DNA from: a virus
Virus record (IMG/VR): IMGVR_UViG_3300045738_000575
Span: 1 to 27,930 of that record
Strand: one strand, 5' to 3'
DNA length: 27,930 nucleotides
The notes under the pieces were generated by a model. The model searched no databases and was not told where the DNA came from. It saw only the letters and a program-made list of their open reading frames with translations. Shown one piece after another: positions 7,136-14,010 of this stretch. The position numbers and the translations under genes were made by a program. The stretch's first letter is position 1. Every line of letters begins with the position of its first letter.

Positions 7136-8083
7136 TTACCACCATTCATCTAAAGTTTTTTGTTTGTTATCAAATGTTATATTTACTGTGTCCCATTCCA
7201 TTGCTTTATAAATTGGGTCTGCCTTCTTTACAATGGTGTTAGCATAATGCTGGGTATCTATTTTATAATTATTTAATTCTTCTAATTTAGTTGCAGAAGC
7301 CCACTTTGGGGTTATAATTTTTTCTGTAATTGGATGCATATATGTTTCATCAGAATCTATTATCTTAATAAATACATATGAATCATCAATAGGGTGTTCA
7401 TTATTTTGATTATAACAAATTATTCCCTCAATTCCAGAACCAATTGTTATTCTTTTTCCTTCTATTGTTGTTAACCCAACAATAAATGGCCTTGAGCATT
7501 TTACACAAAAGTGTGTTATACTACCTTTATTTTTAAAGGAAACCTTATCTCGTAATCTCATTGTCTTCTTAGCCAATTTATGTAACTCCTTAAATGTATA
7601 TATCTTTTTACAGGTTATACACATAGCCTTAAGTCGTTCCGGTCTAAACCTACTTCTCTTAACTAATTTACTTAGAGGAGTTTGATTATTTAATACTTGG
7701 TTATATATAATATTACAATACTTATCTATTTCTTCTTTTGGTTTATTATTTACCCACATATCAAGAATATGTAATTGGACTTCTTTTTCTATTGGTGTTA
7801 CTGAAAGTCTTTTTGCTGTAAATCCCGTCATAGTAAATTCATTAGGCTCCAAATACTTTCCGTCTTTCCATGAAATTAAACCGGCGTTTCTATTTTTAGT
7901 ATAGCCTACTCCCAAAGTGCTAAAATACTTTTCTAATTCTAATTTAACAGGATGTTCTTTTAGTTCTAGAAGATTGGGAAATTGTTTTCTAACATGGGTA
8001 TTTAATATGTTTAATGTTTCTTCGGTTTTATCCATTGGCATTTTAACATAGATTGAATCCGTGTGTCCATAAACTACTTTCAT
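7136..8083 (-). CDS. polB: Family B DNA polymerase, C-terminal part (motif C and thumb)
   Basis: The 315 residues begin MKVVYGHTDSIYVKMP, which is catalytic motif C (consensus YGDTDS) at residue 5, so the gene starts exactly where the N-terminal half stops. The first Asp of the motif is His (H7), while the second, metal-binding Asp (D9) is kept. Downstream comes TKNRNAGLISWKDG (the KxRYAG-like palm/thumb element) and TGFTAKRLSVTP. A zinc-ribbon-like insertion (C155, C158, C193, C196) lies in the thumb region. The last residues, KQKTLDEWW (Q308-W315), form a PCNA-interacting PIP box. The ATG overlaps the preceding micro-ORF by ATGA. It must assemble with the product of 8557-10224 to be active. 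Two Trp in place of Phe/Tyr in the PIP box occur in related archaeal boxes (as in QTGLTSWL of Pyrococcus PolB). Confidence 0.9.
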   Translation of the reverse strand: MKVVYGHTDSIYVKMPMDKTEETLNILNTHVRKQFPNLLELKEHPVKLELEKYFSTLGVGYTKNRNAGLISWKDGKYLEPNEFTMTGFTAKRLSVTPIEKEVQLHILDMWVNNKPKEEIDKYCNIIYNQVLNNQTPLSKLVKRSRFRPERLKAMCITCKKIYTFKELHKLAKKTMRLRDKVSFKNKGSITHFCVKCSRPFIVGLTTIEGKRITIGSGIEGIICYNQNNEHPIDDSYVFIKIIDSDETYMHPITEKIITPKWASATKLEELNNYKIDTQHYANTIVKKADPIYKAMEWDTVNITFDNKQKTLDEWW

Positions 8084-8175
8084 TTCAACTCACACTCTTT
8101 ACACATTCTACCTTTTATAGTATATTTAACTACTACATTTTGTCCACAGTTTAAACAATATCTAATTGTTATCAC
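8080..8175 (-). CDS. 31-residue zinc-ribbon microprotein (inside the polymerase split)
   Basis: A GTG-started ORF encodes MITIRYCLNCGQNVVVKYTI followed by KGRMCKECELK. It contains two CxxC knuckles (YCLNCG and MCKECE) separated by 14 residues, the pattern of a minimal zinc ribbon. The start overlaps the previous micro-ORF (GTGA at 8172-8175) and the stop overlaps the ATG of the polymerase C-part (ATGA at 8080-8083), so it is stitched into the train. Function unknown; a structural partner of the split polymerase is one possibility, a decayed mobile insertion another. Confidence 0.55.
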   Translation of the reverse strand: MITIRYCLNCGQNVVVKYTIKGRMCKECELK

Positions 8176-8267
8176 TTAACATCACATCCACAATATTTAC
8201 ATTTATTCTCTTTAGTAACACTTCTAGCGCCTCTATTAAATTGGCAAGTGCAATATTTTACTTTCAT
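8172..8267 (-). CDS. 31-residue Cys-rich microprotein (inside the polymerase split)
   Basis: The ORF encodes MKVKYCTCQFNRGARS followed by VTKENKCKYCGCDVK. Cysteines occur as CxC (residues 6 and 8) and CxxCxC (23, 26, 28), enough for one zinc site. A GGAGTGA sequence precedes the ATG at about 8 bases and the gene begins 6 bases after the stop of the 72-residue gene. Basic residues suggest nucleic-acid or protein binding. Not recognised as a named family; similar in style to its neighbour at 8080-8175, but the sequences do not look like recent duplicates. Confidence 0.5.
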   Translation of the reverse strand: MKVKYCTCQFNRGARSVTKENKCKYCGCDVK

Positions 8268-8273
8268 TCTTCT

Positions 8274-8492
8274 TCACTCCAATTTATCTTCATGATATTT
8301 CGTTCGGGCTCTCGCATTTATCTTCTCACGATTCTCTTCGCGCATCATCTTCCTTTGATACAGGTGTCTGGCACGATAACATTTATCACAGAATCTCTTC
8401 TGTGGAATATAGTCGAAGAAGTTATCGCAAGTCTCACATATTGTGATTTTCTTGTCCATTATCATCCTGTGCATTTCATCAAAGTCCATCAT
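8274..8492 (-). CDS. 72-residue zinc-binding basic protein (inside the polymerase split)
   Basis: After MMDFDEMHRMIMDKK the protein has ICETCDNFFDYIPQKRFCDKC, a CxxC-x13-CxxC zinc ribbon (C19, C22, C36, C39 approximately), followed by a strongly basic helix (YRARHLYQRKMMREENREKI) with many Arg and Lys. This ribbon-plus-basic-helix layout is found at the ends of HNH and other homing-type nucleases and in small DNA-binding proteins, but no HNH or GIY-YIG catalytic residues are visible. The start overlaps the 23-codon ORF by ATGA. It is the longest ORF in the gap between the two polymerase genes, so it may be a relic of, or accessory to, the element that split the gene. Confidence 0.6.
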   Translation of the reverse strand: MMDFDEMHRMIMDKKITICETCDNFFDYIPQKRFCDKCYRARHLYQRKMMREENREKINARARTKYHEDKLE

Positions 8493-8560
8493 TCTTTTTC
8501 ACCCACATTTATTACTATTATAGCACCTGTTTGCATACACTTAAATATATTTGCTTTCAT
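8489..8560 (-). CDS. 23-residue micro-ORF following the polymerase N-part
   Basis: The ORF reads MKANIFKCMQTGAIIVINVG then EKE. It starts in the stop of the polymerase N-part (ATGA at 8557-8560) and ends in the start of the zinc protein (ATGA at 8489-8492). Exact coupling on both sides is the only evidence that it is translated; it may serve mainly to carry ribosomes to the next gene. No family recognised. Confidence 0.35.
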   Translation of the reverse strand: MKANIFKCMQTGAIIVINVGEKE

Positions 8561-10224
8561 AATTCCATCACCTTAAACGCAACACTTCTAATTGCTTCTC
8601 TAGCACTTGCTGTAATTGATGCTGCTAAATCAACATCTGCCCAACCAAATCCTTGATAGCCAATTATGCCATAAAAGGATGCCATTAATCTTTTAACAGC
8701 CATTTGATTATTATTCCACTTAACATACTCACCATCACTCGTAGCCTCCCTCATATTTTTCTTATAAATATCTCTTAAGTCTTTAAGTTCTAATACTGCC
8801 TTTGGCAATAAACCTAATTTATTTGTTTTGTAATAGCGCATATCTCTTACACCCCACCCCTCACGGTCGCTGAAATCTCTTGGGGTCAATAGATTTACCG
8901 CAAATTCAGTTGGGTGTAATGACTTAGTTTCCCATGATATGTTTCTTGCTATCATCATTGATGGATAAAGACCAGCAAAATCAAATGCAGCAACTCCCAT
9001 ATGTAAACCATTTGTGCCTTCCTTTGAAGGCTCGTATATCATAGCGCCTTTATAATGCTGTTTTTCTTCCCTCTTTCCTGTTGGTGCTTTCCATGAGGCA
9101 TTTCTCATAAAATATATACTAGCCATGTTACTAGCATAAAAACACGCATCGAAGGGGGCTATTAGTAGGCGTTGGAGAGCAATAATTGCCTCAGAAGTGT
9201 AGTTTTCTTCATCTATTCTCTTTAGTAAGTCAGTATCTTTCAAGGCATATTGCAAATAAATTTCAGTATCTTCTAACCATGCTCTTTGGAAGAATTCATT
9301 TTTGTCTGGGAATTTTTCACTAACCAATTTCTTTTCGCCCAAAACTAATTCGGCTATATAATCTAATGCAAGAGATGGAAGTGTTCCCCGTTGAGCATCA
9401 TTCCATTGGCGTTCAAAAGCAAGGTCAAGATTCAAAATCAGGCGACCTCTAATAGGTTGGTCTATTGGAGAATAACCCTTAGCCTGTTTTGATAACTTTA
9501 CTCCGTCATTCCAATATACACCTTTAACATCATTGTATGGAGATAATTTTCTAGGGTCAATCCCATTAACATGAAGTCTCTCAATTAATTTAGGCAAATC
9601 GAACTTTGAACCAAACCATGAAATTAACATATCAGGGTCTTGATTATTCAAATCTCTAATAAACCTAATAAGCATCTCTCTTTCAGAATTAAAAACGGTT
9701 ATGTTATTTGCATGGAACAGTCTTTCTGGATTATCCTTTATATCTGGAAACCAAACATATGCTTCATTTCCATTATTAGTAGTCAAAGAAATACAAGTAA
9801 TAGCACCATCATGTTTTCCACCTTGTTGCCACTCTAAATCCCAATACCATTTAACTAAGTCATACTCAGGTATCTTAGTTAACGCATCAATAGAATACCT
9901 ATAATGAAAAGGAACATCTGCCTCAAAGGTTTTATTCCATAACTCTCTAAGTGTTCTAGTATAACCTGGCTTTGGTGGAGTCCAAGTAACCTTTTTCAAT
10001 TTATCACCATTCAAATTAACTGAGCCATCCTTTATATATTCTACTTTAATTGTAAATTTACTTCGGCCATCACTAATTTCTGCCTTTGAGTGTTCTTTAT
10101 CGTCTTCTAAAATATAGAAGTATGGTTGAAAATCATTATAGGGAATTAATTTTTCTTTCCTTTTTCCATCTTCTCGCCATCTTAGAGCGAAATTATTTTG
10201 TTTATCTATTGCACTTATTATCAT
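8557..10224 (-). CDS. polB: Family B DNA polymerase, N-terminal part (exonuclease, motifs A and B)
   Basis: The 555 residues contain, in order, a proofreading domain with Exo I YWDLEWQ (D129, E131), Exo II SWFGSKFDLPKL (D209) and Exo III YALKD (Y326, D330), and polymerase motifs A AFDFAGLYPSM (D415) and B KRLMASFYG (K511-G519). In motif B the usual Asn of KxxxNSxYG is Ala. The protein ends SITASAREAIRSVAFKVMEL, the helix that normally leads within a few residues into motif C. Motif C is encoded in the separate gene at 7136-8083, so this is a genuinely two-gene polymerase with no frameshift that would join the halves; combined length is 870 residues, usual for the family. One-base TAATG overlap couples it to the PCNA gene. 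It is the replicative polymerase by context. Confidence 0.92.
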   Translation of the reverse strand: MIISAIDKQNNFALRWREDGKRKEKLIPYNDFQPYFYILEDDKEHSKAEISDGRSKFTIKVEYIKDGSVNLNGDKLKKVTWTPPKPGYTRTLRELWNKTFEADVPFHYRYSIDALTKIPEYDLVKWYWDLEWQQGGKHDGAITCISLTTNNGNEAYVWFPDIKDNPERLFHANNITVFNSEREMLIRFIRDLNNQDPDMLISWFGSKFDLPKLIERLHVNGIDPRKLSPYNDVKGVYWNDGVKLSKQAKGYSPIDQPIRGRLILNLDLAFERQWNDAQRGTLPSLALDYIAELVLGEKKLVSEKFPDKNEFFQRAWLEDTEIYLQYALKDTDLLKRIDEENYTSEAIIALQRLLIAPFDACFYASNMASIYFMRNASWKAPTGKREEKQHYKGAMIYEPSKEGTNGLHMGVAAFDFAGLYPSMMIARNISWETKSLHPTEFAVNLLTPRDFSDREGWGVRDMRYYKTNKLGLLPKAVLELKDLRDIYKKNMREATSDGEYVKWNNNQMAVKRLMASFYGIIGYQGFGWADVDLAASITASAREAIRSVAFKVMEL

Positions 10225-10967
10225 TATCCCACTCTCGGCGCTAAAACTATTTTTCTATCTATGCCCTTCATCAATAATGGTGCGTCATCTTTCATATACA
10301 AAATTGTTAACCCATTAACAAACTTATGGAAAGGTTGGGCAATCACAAGTGTTGCTGGCTCTCCGATATGAGCAAGCATTGGAACAACTGTTTTATATGA
10401 CTCTTGATTATAATTAGAAGAGATGTGTAATTCTTCACCATCATAATCTAATTTATATTCTCCTGTCCCTACAACTGAACAAGCGTTAACTGCATCAATT
10501 AAGTTATCTCCTAACACAGTTATATTAGATTCCAATTTAGTCTTACCAAAGAAAGGAAAATCTTCTGTAATTTCAGTATCAATTACCTTATGAACCATAT
10601 TAATTGCTGGATGGTCAATAACTAATGGTAGTGACGCTCTCTTTGAGCCTGATTTAAGTAGTATAAAATCTGTTATACATACATTAACAATATCAGTAAA
10701 GGACTTTAAGTATTTAATCATTTTTTCAATTTCAACAACAAAAGTTCCGCCCCCATTTTGTGAATCGGGTTCTTCCACTATGATATTTATGCAACATCCA
10801 CAACAGTTATTAGCATTATAAATAGTCAACACATTATTAGTTAATGAAAGGAAAGCATACTCCCCAATAATTTTGGTTTTCAACCCACTTCCACTCTTAT
10901 ACTTTCCTTTCATTAAGACTGTTTGTAGTGCCCTTTCCATTTCTTTACTAACAACATTAAATTTCAT
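10224..10967 (-). CDS. pcn: PCNA-type sliding clamp
   Basis: The length, 247 residues, is that of a PCNA monomer. The C-terminal strand PLLMKGIDRKIVLAPRVG matches the end of archaeal PCNA, where the last strand reads iapr(v/i). The body shows the two-domain alternation of strands with an interdomain region near FFGKTKLESNITVLGDN. There is an unusual Cys cluster NNCCGCCINIIV near residue 55. As trimeric ring it would tether the polymerase (whose C-part ends in a PIP box) and be loaded by the RFC proteins encoded at 14007 and possibly 15232. It lies directly between the recombinase-like ATPase (ATGA overlap) and the polymerase N-part. Sequence is divergent from cellular PCNA, so assignment rests on length, terminal motif and context. 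Confidence 0.75.
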   Translation of the reverse strand: MKFNVVSKEMERALQTVLMKGKYKSGSGLKTKIIGEYAFLSLTNNVLTIYNANNCCGCCINIIVEEPDSQNGGGTFVVEIEKMIKYLKSFTDIVNVCITDFILLKSGSKRASLPLVIDHPAINMVHKVIDTEITEDFPFFGKTKLESNITVLGDNLIDAVNACSVVGTGEYKLDYDGEELHISSNYNQESYKTVVPMLAHIGEPATLVIAQPFHKFVNGLTILYMKDDAPLLMKGIDRKIVLAPRVG

Positions 10968-11827
10968 ATATTACCATCTCTAAGTTCAGGTATTCCATGC
11001 CATGCAATTTCTGGAGGAACACCTTCTCTTATTGTCCAATCTTTACCAACAATACTACCATTTGTCCTACTACCAAGTAACTTAGCAAAAAACTTTACTT
11101 CACTTTTACCTGCGTTCTTTCCACGGGTTACTTGTGATTCCCACCTAGAACAATGAATTTCTTGTTCAAGTTTGCCACCCCAATTTCTCCACGCGGGAAC
11201 AACACCAACAACTACATTATCAATGTATTGTTCAACTTCATGTGTAACATAAATTATATCACAATCTAATTGATATATTGCTTCCATTAAGAAGAAGAAG
11301 GTTTTATTTCTTGCACCATACATATATGGCATGATTTTAGTGACTACTCTAGGATTAGGATTAATCTTTAACATTGTTGCATCAAACCATTCATCTACAC
11401 CATCAAATACAAAAATAGGATTACTCCCCTCTAGTATTTTATTACGAACATGATTAAGAAAGAATAACGAATTTTCTTCTGATTTCTCAATGTCTATTAT
11501 ATTATTCTTATTCATCACTATAGGACAATAGGGTTGTATTCTGTCTGTTGCATCATGATGAGCCTTCCATGTTGATTCAACCCCTCTATCCCAATCTAAC
11601 ACAAAAATTTCCCTATCAGGAAAATCTAAGGCTAAACCCGTTTTACCTGTTTTTGGTTTTCCCCAAATACCCAATACAAGTCTTGATTTGCGTTCTTGTT
11701 TTTTAGAAAGAAGATGACGGAATTGTTCATTCCATTTATCTTGTTTCTTTCCAAAATCAATCTTTTTCGTTTCTTCTATTTTTTCATTGCTTACTGCGTT
11801 TCCTTTTGTTTCATTTGTCCAACTCAT
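10964..11827 (-). CDS. Sak4/RecA-like recombination ATPase
   Basis: The 287-residue protein has Walker A GKPKTGKTGLA (56-66, K62) after a charged N-terminal region, and Walker B PIFVFDGVDEW. A following segment CDIIYVTHEVEQY fits the sensor strand of RecA-fold ATPases. The single-domain size and the FVLDWDRGVES after Walker A resemble phage Sak4-type (AAA_24) proteins, which act with ssDNA-binding proteins in annealing and strand exchange. I start at ATG 11827, with AGGTGG 7 bases upstream, not at an in-frame GTG at 11836. A RadA-like role is possible, but the HhH N-domain of RadA is missing. It overlaps the upstream gene by 17 bases and is followed by PCNA. Confidence 0.72.
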   Translation of the reverse strand: MSWTNETKGNAVSNEKIEETKKIDFGKKQDKWNEQFRHLLSKKQERKSRLVLGIWGKPKTGKTGLALDFPDREIFVLDWDRGVESTWKAHHDATDRIQPYCPIVMNKNNIIDIEKSEENSLFFLNHVRNKILEGSNPIFVFDGVDEWFDATMLKINPNPRVVTKIMPYMYGARNKTFFFLMEAIYQLDCDIIYVTHEVEQYIDNVVVGVVPAWRNWGGKLEQEIHCSRWESQVTRGKNAGKSEVKFFAKLLGSRTNGSIVGKDWTIREGVPPEIAWHGIPELRDGNI

Positions 11828-12053
11828 ATTTACCACCTATTTTTATATTTAAACTAATACCAGACCATGTGTCTGTAATATCCGTTAATTCTAGTTCTGA
11901 TACTCTAATTCTAATTTCTTTACCGGAAGGCAAATGGAATTTTACCCAATATTTTCCCGTTTCTTCATTAAGCCTCCAAGTAATAAATTCAATAGAATTT
12001 AATGCTACGGCAAAACTATTGCCGTGAATAACTCCACTTTCAATACTATACAT
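11811..12053 (-). CDS. Unknown 80-residue beta-rich protein
   Basis: The protein reads as mainly beta: MYSIESGVIHGNSFAVALN, TWRLNEETGKYWVKFHLPSG, KEIRIRVSELELTDI, ending GGKYELDK. There are no cysteines, signal or membrane segment. The pattern of alternating strands fits a small barrel or OB-like fold, and the gene lies between the probable ssDNA-binding protein and the recombinase ATPase, so a DNA-processing accessory role is plausible but not shown. Confidence 0.55.
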   Translation of the reverse strand: MYSIESGVIHGNSFAVALNSIEFITWRLNEETGKYWVKFHLPSGKEIRIRVSELELTDITDTWSGISLNIKIGGKYELDK

Positions 12054-12062
12054 TATATTCCC

Positions 12063-13289
12063 TCAAGCGAACCAATCGAAGGAATCTTCTTCTGCAACAT
12101 ATGGCTCAACGATTGAACCTCTTGTTTCTATTACATAGATACCACTAACATTAATGGTTGGTTTATCAAACCCATCTTCAGTTTGACGCTGTGATGTTCG
12201 TCCTACAACCATGATTGTTGAACCAATACCAAAACTTATATCAATATGCGATGGAACCCAACAGGTTGTTCCAGACCATCCACCACCATCATAATCAAAG
12301 TCAGAATTCAAATCATTAAGAGATAGTCTTCGTGTGCCATAATCGTTAGGCGTCATATTAATGCTTGATACAGAACCATCTGTTATAACATATCTTTCTG
12401 CATATGGATTACCCATACAAGAACCATGATACCTTTCAAGGTCAATTAAAGAACAATGCTTATCCTCAGCAAATTCCAATACATCGGTAACGATATTTTG
12501 TTGAGACATATCTCTTTTACTTTCATCTTCTTCGCTCAAATCATCATTATATAGTAATGCACTTGCAGTAGTTTCCTTAAATCCATAAATACGATTAGGG
12601 TTATTCTGGTCACGAATAACTAACATATGCAGATAATTAAACGCGGTGGGTAAGAAGGTCTTAGATGCTTCTCCCTTATAGGAAAATTGATATAAACCAA
12701 CATCTCCATCAACATCTCCAATAAATACTCCCGCCATTCTAAATTGTTCCTTTGGTAATGGTTTACCGTAGTTATGGTTTTTGTTTGTTCCGTATGCTTT
12801 CATTGTATCTAATGGTATAATGAATATACCTTCTTCCACTTCAACATTATTTGTTGGTAATGTAGGAACAGATTTTTGTGCTTCTTCTGCCTCTAACATA
12901 CGCTTAACAGTATATGTTCCATCTTCATTTGTTGTTGCGACCGCAACTTTACCGAGTCGATAAGTTGTATCTGAATCTCTCAAATATTCATTCTTAACTC
13001 GTTGTGTTTGTAACTCCATAAGGTCACGGGCTTCATTAACAGATATAAAATATCCAAACGCCTTTTTAACAAGACTTGATGTTTGTGTTTGTGGTCGGCT
13101 CTTTGCAGACATAGCCTGACTGAACCATTGGCGGAATAGACTTAAACTGAGTTTCCACTCGTCTGCATCTACTTCATTTTCCGCACAAATGTCTTGATAT
13201 TTAACCAAGACTTCAGCATAATCCATATCAAGGACTTCTGCCGCCTTCTTTATTTCTTCATCTACTTTTTCATTCATTTTTTCATTCAT
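12063..13289 (-). CDS. Probable ssDNA-binding (RPA-like) protein
   Basis: The 408 residues begin with an acidic helical region (KMNEKVDEEIKKAAEVLDMD) and continue with a long beta-rich part, including GIFIIPLDTMKAYG, MAGVFIGDVDGDVGLYQFSY and IGSTIMVVGRTSQR, followed by NVSGIYVIETRG. The C-terminus is acidic and aromatic (VAEEDSFDWFA), like the tails by which ssDNA-binding proteins recruit partners. OB-fold identity is inferred from strand pattern, tail and position beside the Sak4-like ATPase; no zinc ribbon of RPA is visible. I start at ATG 13289, 6 bases after AGGTGA; an in-frame GTG at 13298 lies inside that binding site. An alternative is a viral structural or regulatory protein. Confidence 0.5.
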   Translation of the reverse strand: MNEKMNEKVDEEIKKAAEVLDMDYAEVLVKYQDICAENEVDADEWKLSLSLFRQWFSQAMSAKSRPQTQTSSLVKKAFGYFISVNEARDLMELQTQRVKNEYLRDSDTTYRLGKVAVATTNEDGTYTVKRMLEAEEAQKSVPTLPTNNVEVEEGIFIIPLDTMKAYGTNKNHNYGKPLPKEQFRMAGVFIGDVDGDVGLYQFSYKGEASKTFLPTAFNYLHMLVIRDQNNPNRIYGFKETTASALLYNDDLSEEDESKRDMSQQNIVTDVLEFAEDKHCSLIDLERYHGSCMGNPYAERYVITDGSVSSINMTPNDYGTRRLSLNDLNSDFDYDGGGWSGTTCWVPSHIDISFGIGSTIMVVGRTSQRQTEDGFDKPTINVSGIYVIETRGSIVEPYVAEEDSFDWFA

Positions 13290-13446
13290 AGTTATCACCT
13301 ATTTTTTGTTTTCTTTCCTTATGTTCTTCGGGAGAACCATCTAATGCTGCACAATATGGCGCACCATTGATAATTCGTCGAATTTGATTACGGGCATTCC
13401 CGTATGTTTTCATCCAATAATTATCTATCCATTCTTTTTCTTTCAT
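13282..13446 (-). CDS. Unknown 54-residue protein
   Basis: The ORF encodes MKEKEWIDNYWMKTYGNARN and continues through QIRRIINGAPYCAALDGSPE to a basic tail EHKERKQKIGDNYE. It starts in the MazG stop (ATGA at 13443-13446) and ends eight bases into the next gene (ATGAATGA). Both overlaps are typical of this train, so it is likely translated. It is helical with a single Cys and no recognised motif. Confidence 0.55.
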   Translation of the reverse strand: MKEKEWIDNYWMKTYGNARNQIRRIINGAPYCAALDGSPEEHKERKQKIGDNYE

Positions 13447-13766
13447 CTATCATCACCTTCTCCTTTTATTACATTTCTCCGTTCTCTATCTCGGAGTTTA
13501 TCTATATTCTTTGAGGCTATATTATCTAAATTTAATCCTAAGTCTGTTGCTAGGTTTGCGATATACCATAACACATCTCCTAGTTCTTTTTCCACTTCAT
13601 TAATCAAATCACCAGATATATCATAATCCCCACGAAGATGTTTCTTAATCTTCTCACAAACCTCTCCACTTTCACCTGCTAATCCTAATGCTGGATATAC
13701 TATAGCATACTCACGAGGATAAATCTTTGTCTTCAATGCTTCTAATTGATATTCATATAATTCCAT
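13443..13766 (-). CDS. mazG: MazG-like nucleoside triphosphate pyrophosphohydrolase
   Basis: The 107 residues have the all-helical MazG signature: LGLAGESGEVCEKIKKHL supplies the ExxE metal site (E32, E35), and EKELGDVLWYIANLATDLG the ExxD site (E61, D64), followed by the terminal NIDKLRDRERR, typical of the short phage type. These enzymes hydrolyse NTPs or dNTPs to monophosphates; viral versions are thought to adjust nucleotide pools or alarmone levels in the host. It fits with the ribonucleotide reductase at the right end of the window. It is followed by coupled small ORF 13282-13446. Confidence 0.85.
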   Translation of the reverse strand: MELYEYQLEALKTKIYPREYAIVYPALGLAGESGEVCEKIKKHLRGDYDISGDLINEVEKELGDVLWYIANLATDLGLNLDNIASKNIDKLRDRERRNVIKGEGDDR

Positions 13767-13767
13767 A

Positions 13768-14010
13768 TTATCCCCTCTTTCTTACATCATCTAAATATTC
13801 TGATATTGCAGCAACAGCCGCACAAAACCAAAAGAAATCACTATTGATTTGTGTATATCCTAAAACATTAGTTGCACTACCAATACCAATTGCTAATCCT
13901 GCCAATAGCATCCATTCGTGACTGAACATTTTAGTTTCTGTTATATCTTCGATAGTTAATTTACCATCATCATTCATGTCTAACCATGCTGTTATTTTCT
14001 TTTTCATCAT
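13768..14010 (-). CDS. Small membrane protein with an EF-hand-type loop
   Basis: The 80 residues begin MMKKKITAWLDMNDDGKLTIEDI. DMNDDGKLTIED fits the 12-residue calcium loop (D at 1, N at 3, D at 5, G at 6, D at 12). Two hydrophobic segments follow (roughly 31-50, EWMLLAGLAIGIGSATNVLG, and 56-70, FFWFCAAVAAISEYL), with a basic end DDVRKRG. It would be a two-span membrane protein with a cation-binding N-terminal loop. The start at 14010 gives an ATGA overlap with the RFC stop; a longer frame from 14070 would lie inside the RFC gene. Such small EF-hand/membrane proteins occur in marine phages; function unknown. Confidence 0.65.
   Translation of the reverse strand: MMKKKITAWLDMNDDGKLTIEDITETKMFSHEWMLLAGLAIGIGSATNVLGYTQINSDFFWFCAAVAAISEYLDDVRKRG

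Noticed and set aside
8166-8576. Rightward open frame of 136 codons across the polymerase split
   Set aside because: It lies opposite four overlapping leftward ORFs that have zinc motifs and coupled junctions; its own product is hydrophobic and low-complexity as expected from an antisense frame of AT-rich coding sequence.
7136-10224. Polymerase split by a sequencing frameshift or by a split intein
   Set aside because: The gap is about 470 bases with four intact ORFs, so no single indel joins the halves; neither end has intein features such as an initial Cys/Ser with an HN-Cys/Ser/Thr ending.
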